From Rhodobacterales bacterium (GTDB taxonomy: Bacteria > Pseudomonadota > Alphaproteobacteria > Rhodobacterales > Rhodobacteraceae), in NCBI GenBank assembly GCA_002747325.1, contig PDOZ01000028.1, positions 1-64,000 of the forward strand: 64,000 bases of DNA, written 5' to 3'. Shown here one piece after another: positions 31,865 to 40,220 of the stretch. Position 1 is the stretch's first letter. Every line of letters starts with the position of its first letter. The notes under the pieces were generated by a model. It did no database searches, was not told where the DNA came from, and saw only the letters and a list, made by a program, of their open reading frames with translations. Made by a program: the position numbers and the translations under genes.

Positions 31865-32887
31865 ATGGGTTACAAAGTCGTCGTCGCGGGCGCCACGGGC
31901 AATGTGGGCCGCGAAATGCTGAACATCCTGGCCGAGCGCCAGTTTCCGGTGGATGAGATTGCCGCGCTGGCAAGCCGTCGTTCGCTGGGCACCGAAGTGA
32001 GCTTTGGCGACAAGACCCTCATTACCAAAGACATTGAGGATTTCGACTTCGCCGGCTGGGACATGGCGCTGTTCGCCATCGGTTCGGACGCAACGAAGAA
32101 ATACGCGCCAATCGCGGCGGCGGCAGGCTGCACCGTGATCGACAATTCGTCGCTGCACCGCTACGACCCGGACATCCCGCTGATCGTGCCCGAGGTGAAC
32201 CCGGACGCGATCCACGATTACGCCAGGAAAAACATCATCGCCAACCCGAACTGCTCCACGGCGCAGATGGTTGTCGCCCTCAAACCGCTGCATGACCGCG
32301 CGCGGATCAAGCGGGTTGTGGTCTCGACCTATCAGTCGGTTTCCGGCTCCGGCAAGGATGCGATTGACGAGCTTTGGAACCAGACCAAGGGCATGTATGT
32401 GCCGGGACAGGAAGTTGCGCCCAAGGTTTACACCAAGCAAATCGCTTTCAACGTCATTCCGCATATCGACGTGTTCATGGATTCGGGCGACACCAAGGAA
32501 GAATGGAAGATGATCGCCGAGACCAAGAAGATCGTCGACCCGGAGATCAAGATCACGGCGACCTGCGTCCGGGTTCCGGTTTTCGTTGGCCATTCCGAAT
32601 CGATCAACATCGAATTCGAGGACTTCCTCGACGAGGACGAAGCCCGCGAAATCCTGCGCACCGCGCCGGGCCTGCTGGTTGTCGACAAGCGCGAAGACGG
32701 GGGTTACGTCACGCCGGTCGAGTGCGTTGGCGATTTCGCAACCTTCATCTCGCGCATCCGGCAGGATGTCACCGTTGAGAACGGCCTCAACCTCTGGTGT
32801 GTCTCGGACAACCTGCGCAAAGGCGCGGCGCTCAATGCGGTGCAGATTGCCGAGCTTTTGGGCCGCGAAGTGCTGAAGAAGGGTTAA
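31865..32887 (+). CDS. asd: Aspartate-semialdehyde dehydrogenase
   Basis: VAGATGNVGREMLNILAERQFPVDEI; ANPNCSTAQMVVALKPLHD. Confidence 0.96.
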   Translation: MGYKVVVAGATGNVGREMLNILAERQFPVDEIAALASRRSLGTEVSFGDKTLITKDIEDFDFAGWDMALFAIGSDATKKYAPIAAAAGCTVIDNSSLHRYDPDIPLIVPEVNPDAIHDYARKNIIANPNCSTAQMVVALKPLHDRARIKRVVVSTYQSVSGSGKDAIDELWNQTKGMYVPGQEVAPKVYTKQIAFNVIPHIDVFMDSGDTKEEWKMIAETKKIVDPEIKITATCVRVPVFVGHSESINIEFEDFLDEDEAREILRTAPGLLVVDKREDGGYVTPVECVGDFATFISRIRQDVTVENGLNLWCVSDNLRKGAALNAVQIAELLGREVLKKG

Positions 32888-32907
32888 ACCCTGTCTGAGC
32901 AGCCGGA

Positions 32908-33453
32908 TCACATCGGCTCGAAAATGTTCCAAAGGTCGTCTGCGTCTTGCGCGCGGGCGGCCTTTTTCGTTGCGCCCCTCTTTGCGTCAAAGCGCCGCGC
33001 GCGGGTTTCCATGAGCGCCAGCGCCCCGGCGGACCTCCCGCTACGCTCCAGCTTTGGTTTGAGGATACGGCGCATCTGCTTTGCATGGCCCGGCATCGGA
33101 GCGCAGAACCGGCGCACAAGCTGCCCATATGTATAGCCCAGTTCGGTGGAATCGCAGACCGCGCGCCCGTCGAAACGCGAATGCAGCCGCAGCCCCGCCC
33201 CGTCCGGGCGCAGCTCAAAGCCACGTTTGATCAGGCGCGCCTGCAAATCGTCCCAGTCGCGCGCCATCGCGAGGGCCGGACTGAGGGCCAATCGCAAATG
33301 TTCGATCATTTCCGGCGCGGTCGGGGGCGCATCGGCTTCCAGCGCAAGGTTACGGATCATCGCAGCAACGGTAATGCCTTGTGCATCTGCGGCAACAGAG
33401 AGGCGGGCAGCGACAGAATCGGGCAGGGTGATGGTGTAGTTTTGATAGGTCAT
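32908..33453 (-). CDS. Unknown protein with ribbon-helix-helix-like N-terminus
   Basis: YTITLPDSVAARLSVAADAQGITVAAMIRNLAL. Confidence 0.65.
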   Translation of the reverse strand: MTYQNYTITLPDSVAARLSVAADAQGITVAAMIRNLALEADAPPTAPEMIEHLRLALSPALAMARDWDDLQARLIKRGFELRPDGAGLRLHSRFDGRAVCDSTELGYTYGQLVRRFCAPMPGHAKQMRRILKPKLERSGRSAGALALMETRARRFDAKRGATKKAARAQDADDLWNIFEPM

Positions 33454-33604
33454 GCGCCTGTGCTACCGCCTTAACCTTAACATCCGGTGAATCGCCGCCC
33501 CTTTTTTCACCCCAACGGCCAGCTTTCGCCGATACCGCGCGGGCAACCTTGCGCAAGCGGGGCCAGCGGCTAGGGTCGCTGCATTAACCAACAAAGGACA
33601 CAAA

Positions 33605-35221
33605 ATGCGCCTCGTTACCTCCTCTCTCCTCGCCCTGCTCGCCGCCACCCCCGCTCTGGCGGATGATTATTACGACGCCGCGCCGATCCGCGCCGTGACC
33701 GTATTTTCGCAAGGCGCCGAGATGATCCGTCGGGTCGATCTGGACCTGCCGCCGGGCGAGCATCGCATTTTCCTGCCGGTCGAAACGCTCAATCCGGGCA
33801 ATCCGCTGCCGCGCCTCATGGCCAGCGAAGGCATTACCATCGGCGCCGTTGCCGCGCGCAAAGCGCCGGTCACGGGCGCAGAAGCCTTTTTCACCGAACC
33901 GCAACAGCGCGCTTTCGAGGCGCTGGAAGCCGCCGAAGACGCCCTCAAGGCGCATCAAAGCGAAAAAGCCGCCCGTGGCGCGCGGATTGAAGCGCTCAAG
34001 ACGCGGATTGCCTTTCTGCAAGCGATGCAGCCGGATAGCACCATGAGCGCGCAGGATCTGACGGAAGTCGCGGAAGTGCTGACGACGGACATCGCCAAAA
34101 GCACGGCGGAAATGGTGCGGGCACGCACGGAACTGGACGCGTTTGCGCAAGGGGGCGAGGCCTTGCAACAGGCGATGCAGGAAGCGCGCCGGGCCTTTGA
34201 GCGCAGCGGCGCGATGCTGGACGTGGCCGGGATGCTGGAAGTGCGCGTGTCGGCGCAAAAACCGGGACCGATGACGCTGGAACTGACGAATTTCACCCAT
34301 GATGCGTACTGGAACATGGATTATGACATCAATCTGGACCGGAAGGCGGGGCGCGTAACCATCGACCGCAAGCTGGCGGTGCGGCATCGCTCCGAAACCC
34401 TGTGGCGCGACGTGATGCTGACCCTGTCCACGTCACAACCGCACGGCGCGATTGAACCAAGCACGGTGTTCCCGGACAAGGCCGGGCTTTCCCAGCCGTT
34501 CAACTATTCGCCCGACGTCAGCGCAATCAAGGCGGAAGCCCGTAGCATGGAAGCGCCCGCAGGCGCGGCTGATATGATCACGGCCAGCACCGAGTTTGAC
34601 GGGCTGAACCTGACCTATACCTACCCGCAGACGGTAACGATCGGCGGGGGCGAGAGCGTGGAACTGGCGCTGGACCAACTGACCACCGCCGCCAACGCGA
34701 AAATCCTCGCCGCCCCGCGCCATGACGAAACCGCCTTCCTGCTGGCGGACATTGTGAACGACACCGGCGAGCCGCTGCTGCCCGGCGAAGTCAATTTCCT
34801 GCGCGACGGGCATTTCGTCGGGCGCTCCGGCATCGACGTGATCCCCGCCGGCGCCGAGGCCACCCTGCCCTTCGGCCCAATGCAGCAAATCCGCCTCGCA
34901 ACCCATTTCGAGAACAACGAGGAAGGCGATACCGGCATTCTGACCCGCTCCAACACGCGCTCACAAAAGATCAGCTTTACGGTCGAGAACCTCACCGGCG
35001 AGACACAGGATGTGCGCGCCCTCTTCGCCCTGCCGTTTTCCGAGCAGGAGCGGCTGACGGTCAAGGTCAAAGCCACCCCCGCGCCCGACGAAACCGACCT
35101 TGAGAAGAGGCGTGGCGTATCGGCGTGGGATCTGACATTGCAACCGGGGGAATTGCGCGAGGTGCAGATCGAGGTCGATTTGAACTGGCCGGATGGGGAA
35201 ATGCTGTTCTGGAACCCGTAA
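33605..35221 (+). CDS. DUF4139/mucoidy inhibitor A-like protein
   Basis: Signal peptide, IRAVTVFSQGAEMIRRVDLDLPPGEHRI, C-terminal GVSAWDLTLQPGELREVQIEVDLNWPDGEML. Confidence 0.82.
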   Translation: MRLVTSSLLALLAATPALADDYYDAAPIRAVTVFSQGAEMIRRVDLDLPPGEHRIFLPVETLNPGNPLPRLMASEGITIGAVAARKAPVTGAEAFFTEPQQRAFEALEAAEDALKAHQSEKAARGARIEALKTRIAFLQAMQPDSTMSAQDLTEVAEVLTTDIAKSTAEMVRARTELDAFAQGGEALQQAMQEARRAFERSGAMLDVAGMLEVRVSAQKPGPMTLELTNFTHDAYWNMDYDINLDRKAGRVTIDRKLAVRHRSETLWRDVMLTLSTSQPHGAIEPSTVFPDKAGLSQPFNYSPDVSAIKAEARSMEAPAGAADMITASTEFDGLNLTYTYPQTVTIGGGESVELALDQLTTAANAKILAAPRHDETAFLLADIVNDTGEPLLPGEVNFLRDGHFVGRSGIDVIPAGAEATLPFGPMQQIRLATHFENNEEGDTGILTRSNTRSQKISFTVENLTGETQDVRALFALPFSEQERLTVKVKATPAPDETDLEKRRGVSAWDLTLQPGELREVQIEVDLNWPDGEMLFWNP

Positions 35222-35243
35222 CTATCCCCTGATAGCCAATACC

Positions 35244-35276
35244 AAAAGCCCGTATAATGTACGGGCTTTTGTTTTT
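35244..35276 (+). terminator. Intrinsic terminator after DUF4139 gene
   Basis: aaaagcccgta taatg tacgggcttttgttttt. Confidence 0.9.
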
Positions 35277-35360
35277 ATTGCGTAGAAAATTTTCGCAAAG
35301 GGGCACCGTTTCGCCGCATTGCTGCACGAAAGCCGCCACCATCTCTGGCAAATGTTCAGG

Positions 35361-35432
35361 GGTCGGAAGCGCAGGGCGCCCCGATGGAAGGAGAACCTTC
35401 CGCCGCAAGGCACGGGCCGAGAACCGGCGACC
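35361..35432 (+). ncRNA. Predicted structured 5' leader / candidate RNA element
   Basis: Four consecutive hairpins (35362-35385, 35386-35401, 35402-35411, 35416-35428) between a terminator and a short ORF. Confidence 0.45.
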
Positions 35433-35462
35433 AACGAATCGTCAGTCCAAGGGAGCAGCACC

Positions 35463-35648
35463 ATGCACGATAACGTCATCGCATTTACTGGCCGCAAAGC
35501 CGCCCGCGCCGCCCAGATCGGCCGCAAACGTTTGGAAAACAATGTCATTTCTTTCGCGGAAAACACCCGCGAAACCCTTCACCGACACACGCCAAACGGC
35601 CTGTTCTTCACCACCGATGTTCTCGCCACACCCGGCGATTGCGCCTGA
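35463..35648 (+). CDS. Small protein (61 aa), unknown function
   Basis: MHDNVIAFTGRKAARAAQIGRKRLENNVISFAENTRETLHRH...; gggag Shine-Dalgarno-like at 35451-35455. Confidence 0.6.
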   Translation: MHDNVIAFTGRKAARAAQIGRKRLENNVISFAENTRETLHRHTPNGLFFTTDVLATPGDCA

Positions 35649-35666
35649 GCTAAAGGAGTCAAAATC

Positions 35667-35846
35667 ATGGAAACGAATTACATCGAACGCATCCGCGAAG
35701 GTCGCATCGCCGCCCTGCAATCGCTCCGGTTTCATGTGCGTCGTCAGGCAGAAGTGGTCACCATACAGACCCGCACCGCGCCGCCGACCTTCCACTCCGT
35801 GCGCAAACCCGAGCCGCTGCTGCTGACAGAGCGGGTGGCCGCGTAA
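35667..35846 (+). CDS. Small basic protein (59 aa), unknown function; absent from ORF track
   Basis: METNYIERIREGRIAALQSLRFHVRRQAEVVTIQTRTAPPTFHSVRKPEPLLLTERVAA; aaaggag at 35652-35658. Confidence 0.6.
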   Translation: METNYIERIREGRIAALQSLRFHVRRQAEVVTIQTRTAPPTFHSVRKPEPLLLTERVAA

Positions 35847-35878
35847 AAAAGGGACTGGCGGCAAGACCCGCCGGTTTA
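35845..35878. terminator. Convergent bidirectional terminator
   Basis: ctggcgg caagac ccgccgg with TTT on + and TTTTTT on - strand. Confidence 0.6.
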
Positions 35879-36811
35879 CCCCCAGAAAAACCGGGTCAGG
35901 TGAAAGAACACCGGGGCGGCGAAAAACACCGAGTCCAATCGGTCAAGAAAGCCGCCCTGCCCCGGAATCAAATGCCCCCAATCGCGCACACCTTTGTCTC
36001 GCTTGATCGCCGCCATGACCATATTGCCGCCATAGCCAAAAAACGCGGTCAGCACCGCGATGATCGGCGCCCAGAGCAGGCCGAACGGGGTGATCCACCA
36101 CAACAAAATCCCGAGAATAAACGCGGCGCCCAGCGCACCAACCATGCCTTCCCAAGAGCGCGAGCTATCCAGTTTCGGCATGATCCGATGCCGCCCGACC
36201 AGTTTCGGGAACAGGTAATGCGCCACATCCGCCCCCTGCACCACGATGATCAGCCAGGCACAGAGCAACGCACCTTTGCCAGCGAAGCCCTCGATATCGA
36301 GCAGCATCAGCGCGGGCACATGGCTCACCGCAAAGATGGTTAACATAAGTCCCCATTGAGTCTCCGCGACGCGGGCCAGAAAATGTGAAGTATCCCCGCG
36401 CGCCACCGCCAGAACCGGCAGAAAGAGGAAGGTATAGACCGGGATGAAAACGGTCATCATGCCGATCCAACCGACGCCGACAAAGAGGAATTGCGCTGGC
36501 AAGGCGACGAAAAACGAGAACATCAAGACCCAGTGATCCGCCCGTCGTTTCGCTGTTAGCGACAGGAATTCACGCAGCGCGGCGAAAGACATGAGAAAGA
36601 ACAGAATAGTGATGCCCGCGCGGCCAAACAAGCTCGCGACTGAGAGCGAAATCACCATCGCCCACCACGCATTGATCCGCGCGAACAGGGTTTCGACCAC
36701 GATATTATTGCCCTCGGGCCAGACCCAGCGGCGCAGCGCCGACGCGCCCAACGTGCCCGCCACGAGGAAGGCAACGAGGCCGGTGAGCAAAAGCGAATAT
36801 TCCCAAGCCAT
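35876..36811 (-). CDS. Phosphatidate cytidylyltransferase-like membrane protein
   Basis: C-terminal SRSWEGMVGALGAAF...KRDKGVRDWGHLIPGQGGFLDRLDSVFFAAPVFF signature. Confidence 0.88.
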   Translation of the reverse strand: MAWEYSLLLTGLVAFLVAGTLGASALRRWVWPEGNNIVVETLFARINAWWAMVISLSVASLFGRAGITILFFLMSFAALREFLSLTAKRRADHWVLMFSFFVALPAQFLFVGVGWIGMMTVFIPVYTFLFLPVLAVARGDTSHFLARVAETQWGLMLTIFAVSHVPALMLLDIEGFAGKGALLCAWLIIVVQGADVAHYLFPKLVGRHRIMPKLDSSRSWEGMVGALGAAFILGILLWWITPFGLLWAPIIAVLTAFFGYGGNMVMAAIKRDKGVRDWGHLIPGQGGFLDRLDSVFFAAPVFFHLTRFFWG

Positions 36812-37566
36812 CAGCGTCCCTCCGTCTGCGCGGCCAGCGCCTGCAACGCCTCACGCGCCCGCCCAAGAAACGCATCGCGCTCCTCATTCGGCTTGATATG
36901 CAGCGGCGCGCCATAGGTCACGGTGCAGATCAACGGCACCGGAACCACCTCGCCCTTAGGCAAGACCGAGTTCAGATTGTTGATCCATGTCGGCACGAAA
37001 TCGACCTCCGGCATCCGCTTAGCCAAGTGATAAATCCCCGTCTTGAAAGGCAAAACCGGCTCATCGGTCAGGTTCCGCAACCCCTCGGGGAAAAGGATCA
37101 GACTGTCGCCATCCTCCAACGCCGCCGCCATTTTCGCCACCGGATCCTCCTCCGGGTCGCGATTATCCTTGTCGCGATTGATCAACACGGCGCGGAACAC
37201 ATCCCGCCCGGCAAAGGCGCGCAAAGCGCTTTTCAACCAGTAATCCGACGCTGCAACCGGCCGCGTCTGGCGCCGCAGATACGCGGGCAGGATGCCCCAG
37301 ATCAGCACGAAATCAGCGTTGGACGTGTGGTTGGCGAAATACACCCGACGGCGCGGCACCGGCTCGCTCCCGGCCCAAATCGCCCGCGGCGCGGTAATCA
37401 ACCGGATGAACACAACCAGCGCATTGGCCACAATATCCGCAAAAAATCTTTTCAAACGCTTCGCTCCCGAGTTTTGCCCTGGATAGAGCAAGTTATGGCG
37501 AGTTTGAACTAAACCTGCGGTATTTTCCACGGTTTTAGCAACACTTTCTTGAGGAATTTGCACCAT
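36811..37566 (-). CDS. 1-acyl-glycerol-3-phosphate acyltransferase-like (PlsC domain); true start uncertain
   Basis: FANHTSNADFVLIW (HX4D), LILFPEGLRN. Confidence 0.85.
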   Translation of the reverse strand: MVQIPQESVAKTVENTAGLVQTRHNLLYPGQNSGAKRLKRFFADIVANALVVFIRLITAPRAIWAGSEPVPRRRVYFANHTSNADFVLIWGILPAYLRRQTRPVAASDYWLKSALRAFAGRDVFRAVLINRDKDNRDPEEDPVAKMAAALEDGDSLILFPEGLRNLTDEPVLPFKTGIYHLAKRMPEVDFVPTWINNLNSVLPKGEVVPVPLICTVTYGAPLHIKPNEERDAFLGRAREALQALAAQTEGR

Positions 37567-37575
37567 AGTAAGGCT

Positions 37576-37986
37576 ATGGGTTGGGGCCAGAAAGAGGGGT
37601 GTGTCGTGGGGAGCATTGAGCGACTGCTAATCATTGAAGAAGTGCGGCTGGATCGGGAACAGCTGCGGGTTCTGGTGGAAAATATGGGGCCGGCAGCGGC
37701 GGATGATCTGGTGTCGCAATCCATGGAGCGGCTGACGGAACTGCTTCAACGCACAGGCAAGAATTACCGCAACTCCAATTTTGCCGCGATGGAGCCGTCC
37801 CTGCGCGCCATTATTGGCCTGTCGCGACAAGTCGGGATGACGTTGCTGGCGCGGGTAGCCAAGGATACGCTGGAGCTTTGCGCTTCCAACGATGTCATTG
37901 CCCTCGGCGCAACGGTGGCGCGGCTGGAACGAATCGGAGAAAACTCGCTCGTCGCCATGTGGAACATGCAGGATTTGTCGGTCTGA
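37576..37986 (+). CDS. Conserved-looking helical protein of unknown function (start may be the internal GTG, VGSIERLL)
   Basis: Long ORF following divergent promoter region; Hpt-like helical character. Confidence 0.6.
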   Translation: MGWGQKEGCVVGSIERLLIIEEVRLDREQLRVLVENMGPAAADDLVSQSMERLTELLQRTGKNYRNSNFAAMEPSLRAIIGLSRQVGMTLLARVAKDTLELCASNDVIALGATVARLERIGENSLVAMWNMQDLSV

Positions 37987-38036
37987 GCTTGCGCCCGCCG
38001 CCCGGCGCGTTACCTTGGCGCAAAATGGAGTGCGCC

Positions 38037-39443
38037 ATGTCAGATAATGCTGCCCAGAACCCGATGATGTTTGCCGCAAAAGGCGGCGATACCCTGCCGT
38101 TACACCTTGTTGCCAGCGCCGATTGCGAAGCGTTTTTGCAAACATTGAGCGCGACGGAACGGGCTTGGGCCGAGGCTTGCGGGTTTCGTGCCGGGTTGGG
38201 CGAGGTTGTGCTGTTTCCCGGCGAAAGCGGCGTGGCGAAGGCGGCGGTCGGCTATGGCGACGAAACCGCCCGCGCGCGCACCCGTTTCGGCACCGCCGCC
38301 GCCCGCGCGCATCTGCCCGAAGGCACTTATGAACTGATCTCTGATCTTGAAGGCAGCGCGCTGGAAGAGGTGCTGCTTGGTTGGCTTCTCGCCGGGTATC
38401 GCTTTGACAGATATGCCCAATCTCCGGCACCAAGGGCGATGCTCGTGGCGCCGGACGGGATCGACGCGGAACGGCTGGAAATCATCGCAGCCGGCGAGAC
38501 CCTCACCCGCGATCTGATCAACCTCCCCGCCAACGACATGGGGCCGGAAGAACTGGCCGCAACCGCAAGCGAGTTGGCGGAGTATTTCGGCGCGGCCTTG
38601 GATGTTATCGTTGATGATGCGTTGCTCGACGGGAATTTCCCGATGATCCACACGGTCGGCCGCGCCGCGCCCCGACGTCCCCGCTTGATCGACATGCGTT
38701 GGGGCGAGAAGGGACCGAAGCTGACGCTGGTCGGCAAAGGGGTTTCGTTCGACACCGGCGGGCTGAACCTGAAGCCCGGCGCGTCGATGGCCTTGATGAA
38801 AAAAGACATGGGCGGCGGCGCTGCGGTGTTGGGTCTCGCTTACATGATCATGGCGCTGAACCTGCCGCTGCAACTGCGTGTGCTGATTCCTGCGGTGGAA
38901 AACGCCGTTGCTGGCAACGCCTTCCGCCCGGGCGACATCCTGACCAGCCGTAAGGGGCTGACGGTCGAGATCAACAACACCGACGCAGAAGGGCGTCTGG
39001 TTCTGGCCGATGCGCTGGCTCTCGCGGATGAGGACGCGCCGGATCTGATCATCTCCATGGCCACCCTGACCGGCGCGGCGCGGGTTGCCGTCGGCGCGGA
39101 CCTGTCCCCATTTTACGCCACCGAGCCGGAAGACGCGGATATCATACGGCAGGCAGCCCGCGACGTGCGCGATCCGGTCTGGGAAATGCCGTTCTGGCAA
39201 CCTTATCAGAAAATGATCGAACCGGGCATTGCCGATCTCGACAACGCACCCAAAGGCGGCATGGCGGGGTCCATCACCGCCGCACTGTTCCTCAAAGCCT
39301 TCGTCACCGACACGGCGCGCTACATGCACTTCGACATTTACGGCTGGAATCCAACGGCAGCGCCAGCACGACCCAAGGGCGGCGTTGGCATGGGCGCGCG
39401 GGCGATTCTGGAGGCATTGCCGGAGCTGTTGCCCAAGGATTAA
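38037..39443 (+). CDS. Leucyl aminopeptidase family (M17)
   Basis: GKGVSFDTGGLNLKPGASMALMKKDMGGGA; NTDAEGRLVLADAL. Confidence 0.95.
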   Translation: MSDNAAQNPMMFAAKGGDTLPLHLVASADCEAFLQTLSATERAWAEACGFRAGLGEVVLFPGESGVAKAAVGYGDETARARTRFGTAAARAHLPEGTYELISDLEGSALEEVLLGWLLAGYRFDRYAQSPAPRAMLVAPDGIDAERLEIIAAGETLTRDLINLPANDMGPEELAATASELAEYFGAALDVIVDDALLDGNFPMIHTVGRAAPRRPRLIDMRWGEKGPKLTLVGKGVSFDTGGLNLKPGASMALMKKDMGGGAAVLGLAYMIMALNLPLQLRVLIPAVENAVAGNAFRPGDILTSRKGLTVEINNTDAEGRLVLADALALADEDAPDLIISMATLTGAARVAVGADLSPFYATEPEDADIIRQAARDVRDPVWEMPFWQPYQKMIEPGIADLDNAPKGGMAGSITAALFLKAFVTDTARYMHFDIYGWNPTAAPARPKGGVGMGARAILEALPELLPKD

Positions 39444-39654
39444 GATCGTTATCAAGGCGGTTTTCGATATGTCATGCGGACAAGATACCCCGCATCTGTT
39501 ACAAAATCGTTAAGCGCCACATTATTTCCCCGATTGCACCGCATCCACGCCGGAATCGAGAGCCAGATTGGCCGCTGTAGCGAGTTTATGCTCACCCCGG
39601 CGTCGCATTCAACAGCCCCACCCAGTTTGCGACGACGGGGGCTACATCGGAGAC

Positions 39655-39680
39655 AGCCCGTCCTTGTGGCGGGCTTTCTT
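39655..39680 (+). terminator. Terminator-like hairpin upstream of cytochrome c gene
   Basis: agcccg t cc ttgt gg cgggct ttctt. Confidence 0.5.
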
Positions 39681-39773
39681 CCGTTTTGCGCGCGGAATGC
39701 ACAGCGCTGGACAAACCGGGCAAATCCGTTAGGCTCCGCCGCAAACACAGGCCAAACGAACCGACAAACCCTT

Positions 39774-40211
39774 ATGAAAAAACCTAAAATTCTCATTTTA
39801 ACCATCATGATCTGCGCCATGACCGGCGCAGCGCTGGCCTATTCGAACAACCCGGTGGTGCAGGCGCGGCAGGAAGCTATGGGACTGATGCGCGCCGGGC
39901 TGAAAAACCTGTTTGCCATGGCCAATGGCAGCGCGGATTTTGACCCACGGCTGGCCAAGCGGTCATTGGATCGGCTGGCCGCGAAAACCGCCGCCATCCC
40001 GGATCTGTTTGCCGACGAACAATATGCCAACGGGGCCGACGCATTGCCGGAAATCTGGACCAATTGGGAGGATTTTCTCGCCAAGGCAGAGGCGGCACGA
40101 CTGGCAGCGCTGGCGGCGCAAGCGGAGGCCAACGCGGACAATCTGGCGCAATATCTCGCCCCAATCGCACAGTCCTGCAAAGCCTGTCACAACATTTATA
40201 AACGCGAGTAA
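39774..40211 (+). CDS. Cytochrome c' family protein
   Basis: Signal peptide; C-terminal CKACHNIYKRE heme motif; four-helix profile. Confidence 0.9.
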   Translation: MKKPKILILTIMICAMTGAALAYSNNPVVQARQEAMGLMRAGLKNLFAMANGSADFDPRLAKRSLDRLAAKTAAIPDLFADEQYANGADALPEIWTNWEDFLAKAEAARLAALAAQAEANADNLAQYLAPIAQSCKACHNIYKRE

Positions 40212-40220
40212 CCGGGCGGC

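Noticed and set aside
31124-32932. 602-aa - strand ORF
   Set aside because: Antisense to MFS and asd genes; shadow composition.
35361-35460. Known riboswitch classes (glycine, SAM-II, SAH, FMN, guanidine)
   Set aside because: None of the core consensus strings I know is present in the expected arrangement; left as an unassigned structured leader.
39541-39600. Cobalamin riboswitch (AGCCAGATTGGCCGC resembles a B12 box)
   Set aside because: Match to the B12 box is partial, the remaining conserved aptamer parts are missing, and the downstream gene is not cobalamin-related.
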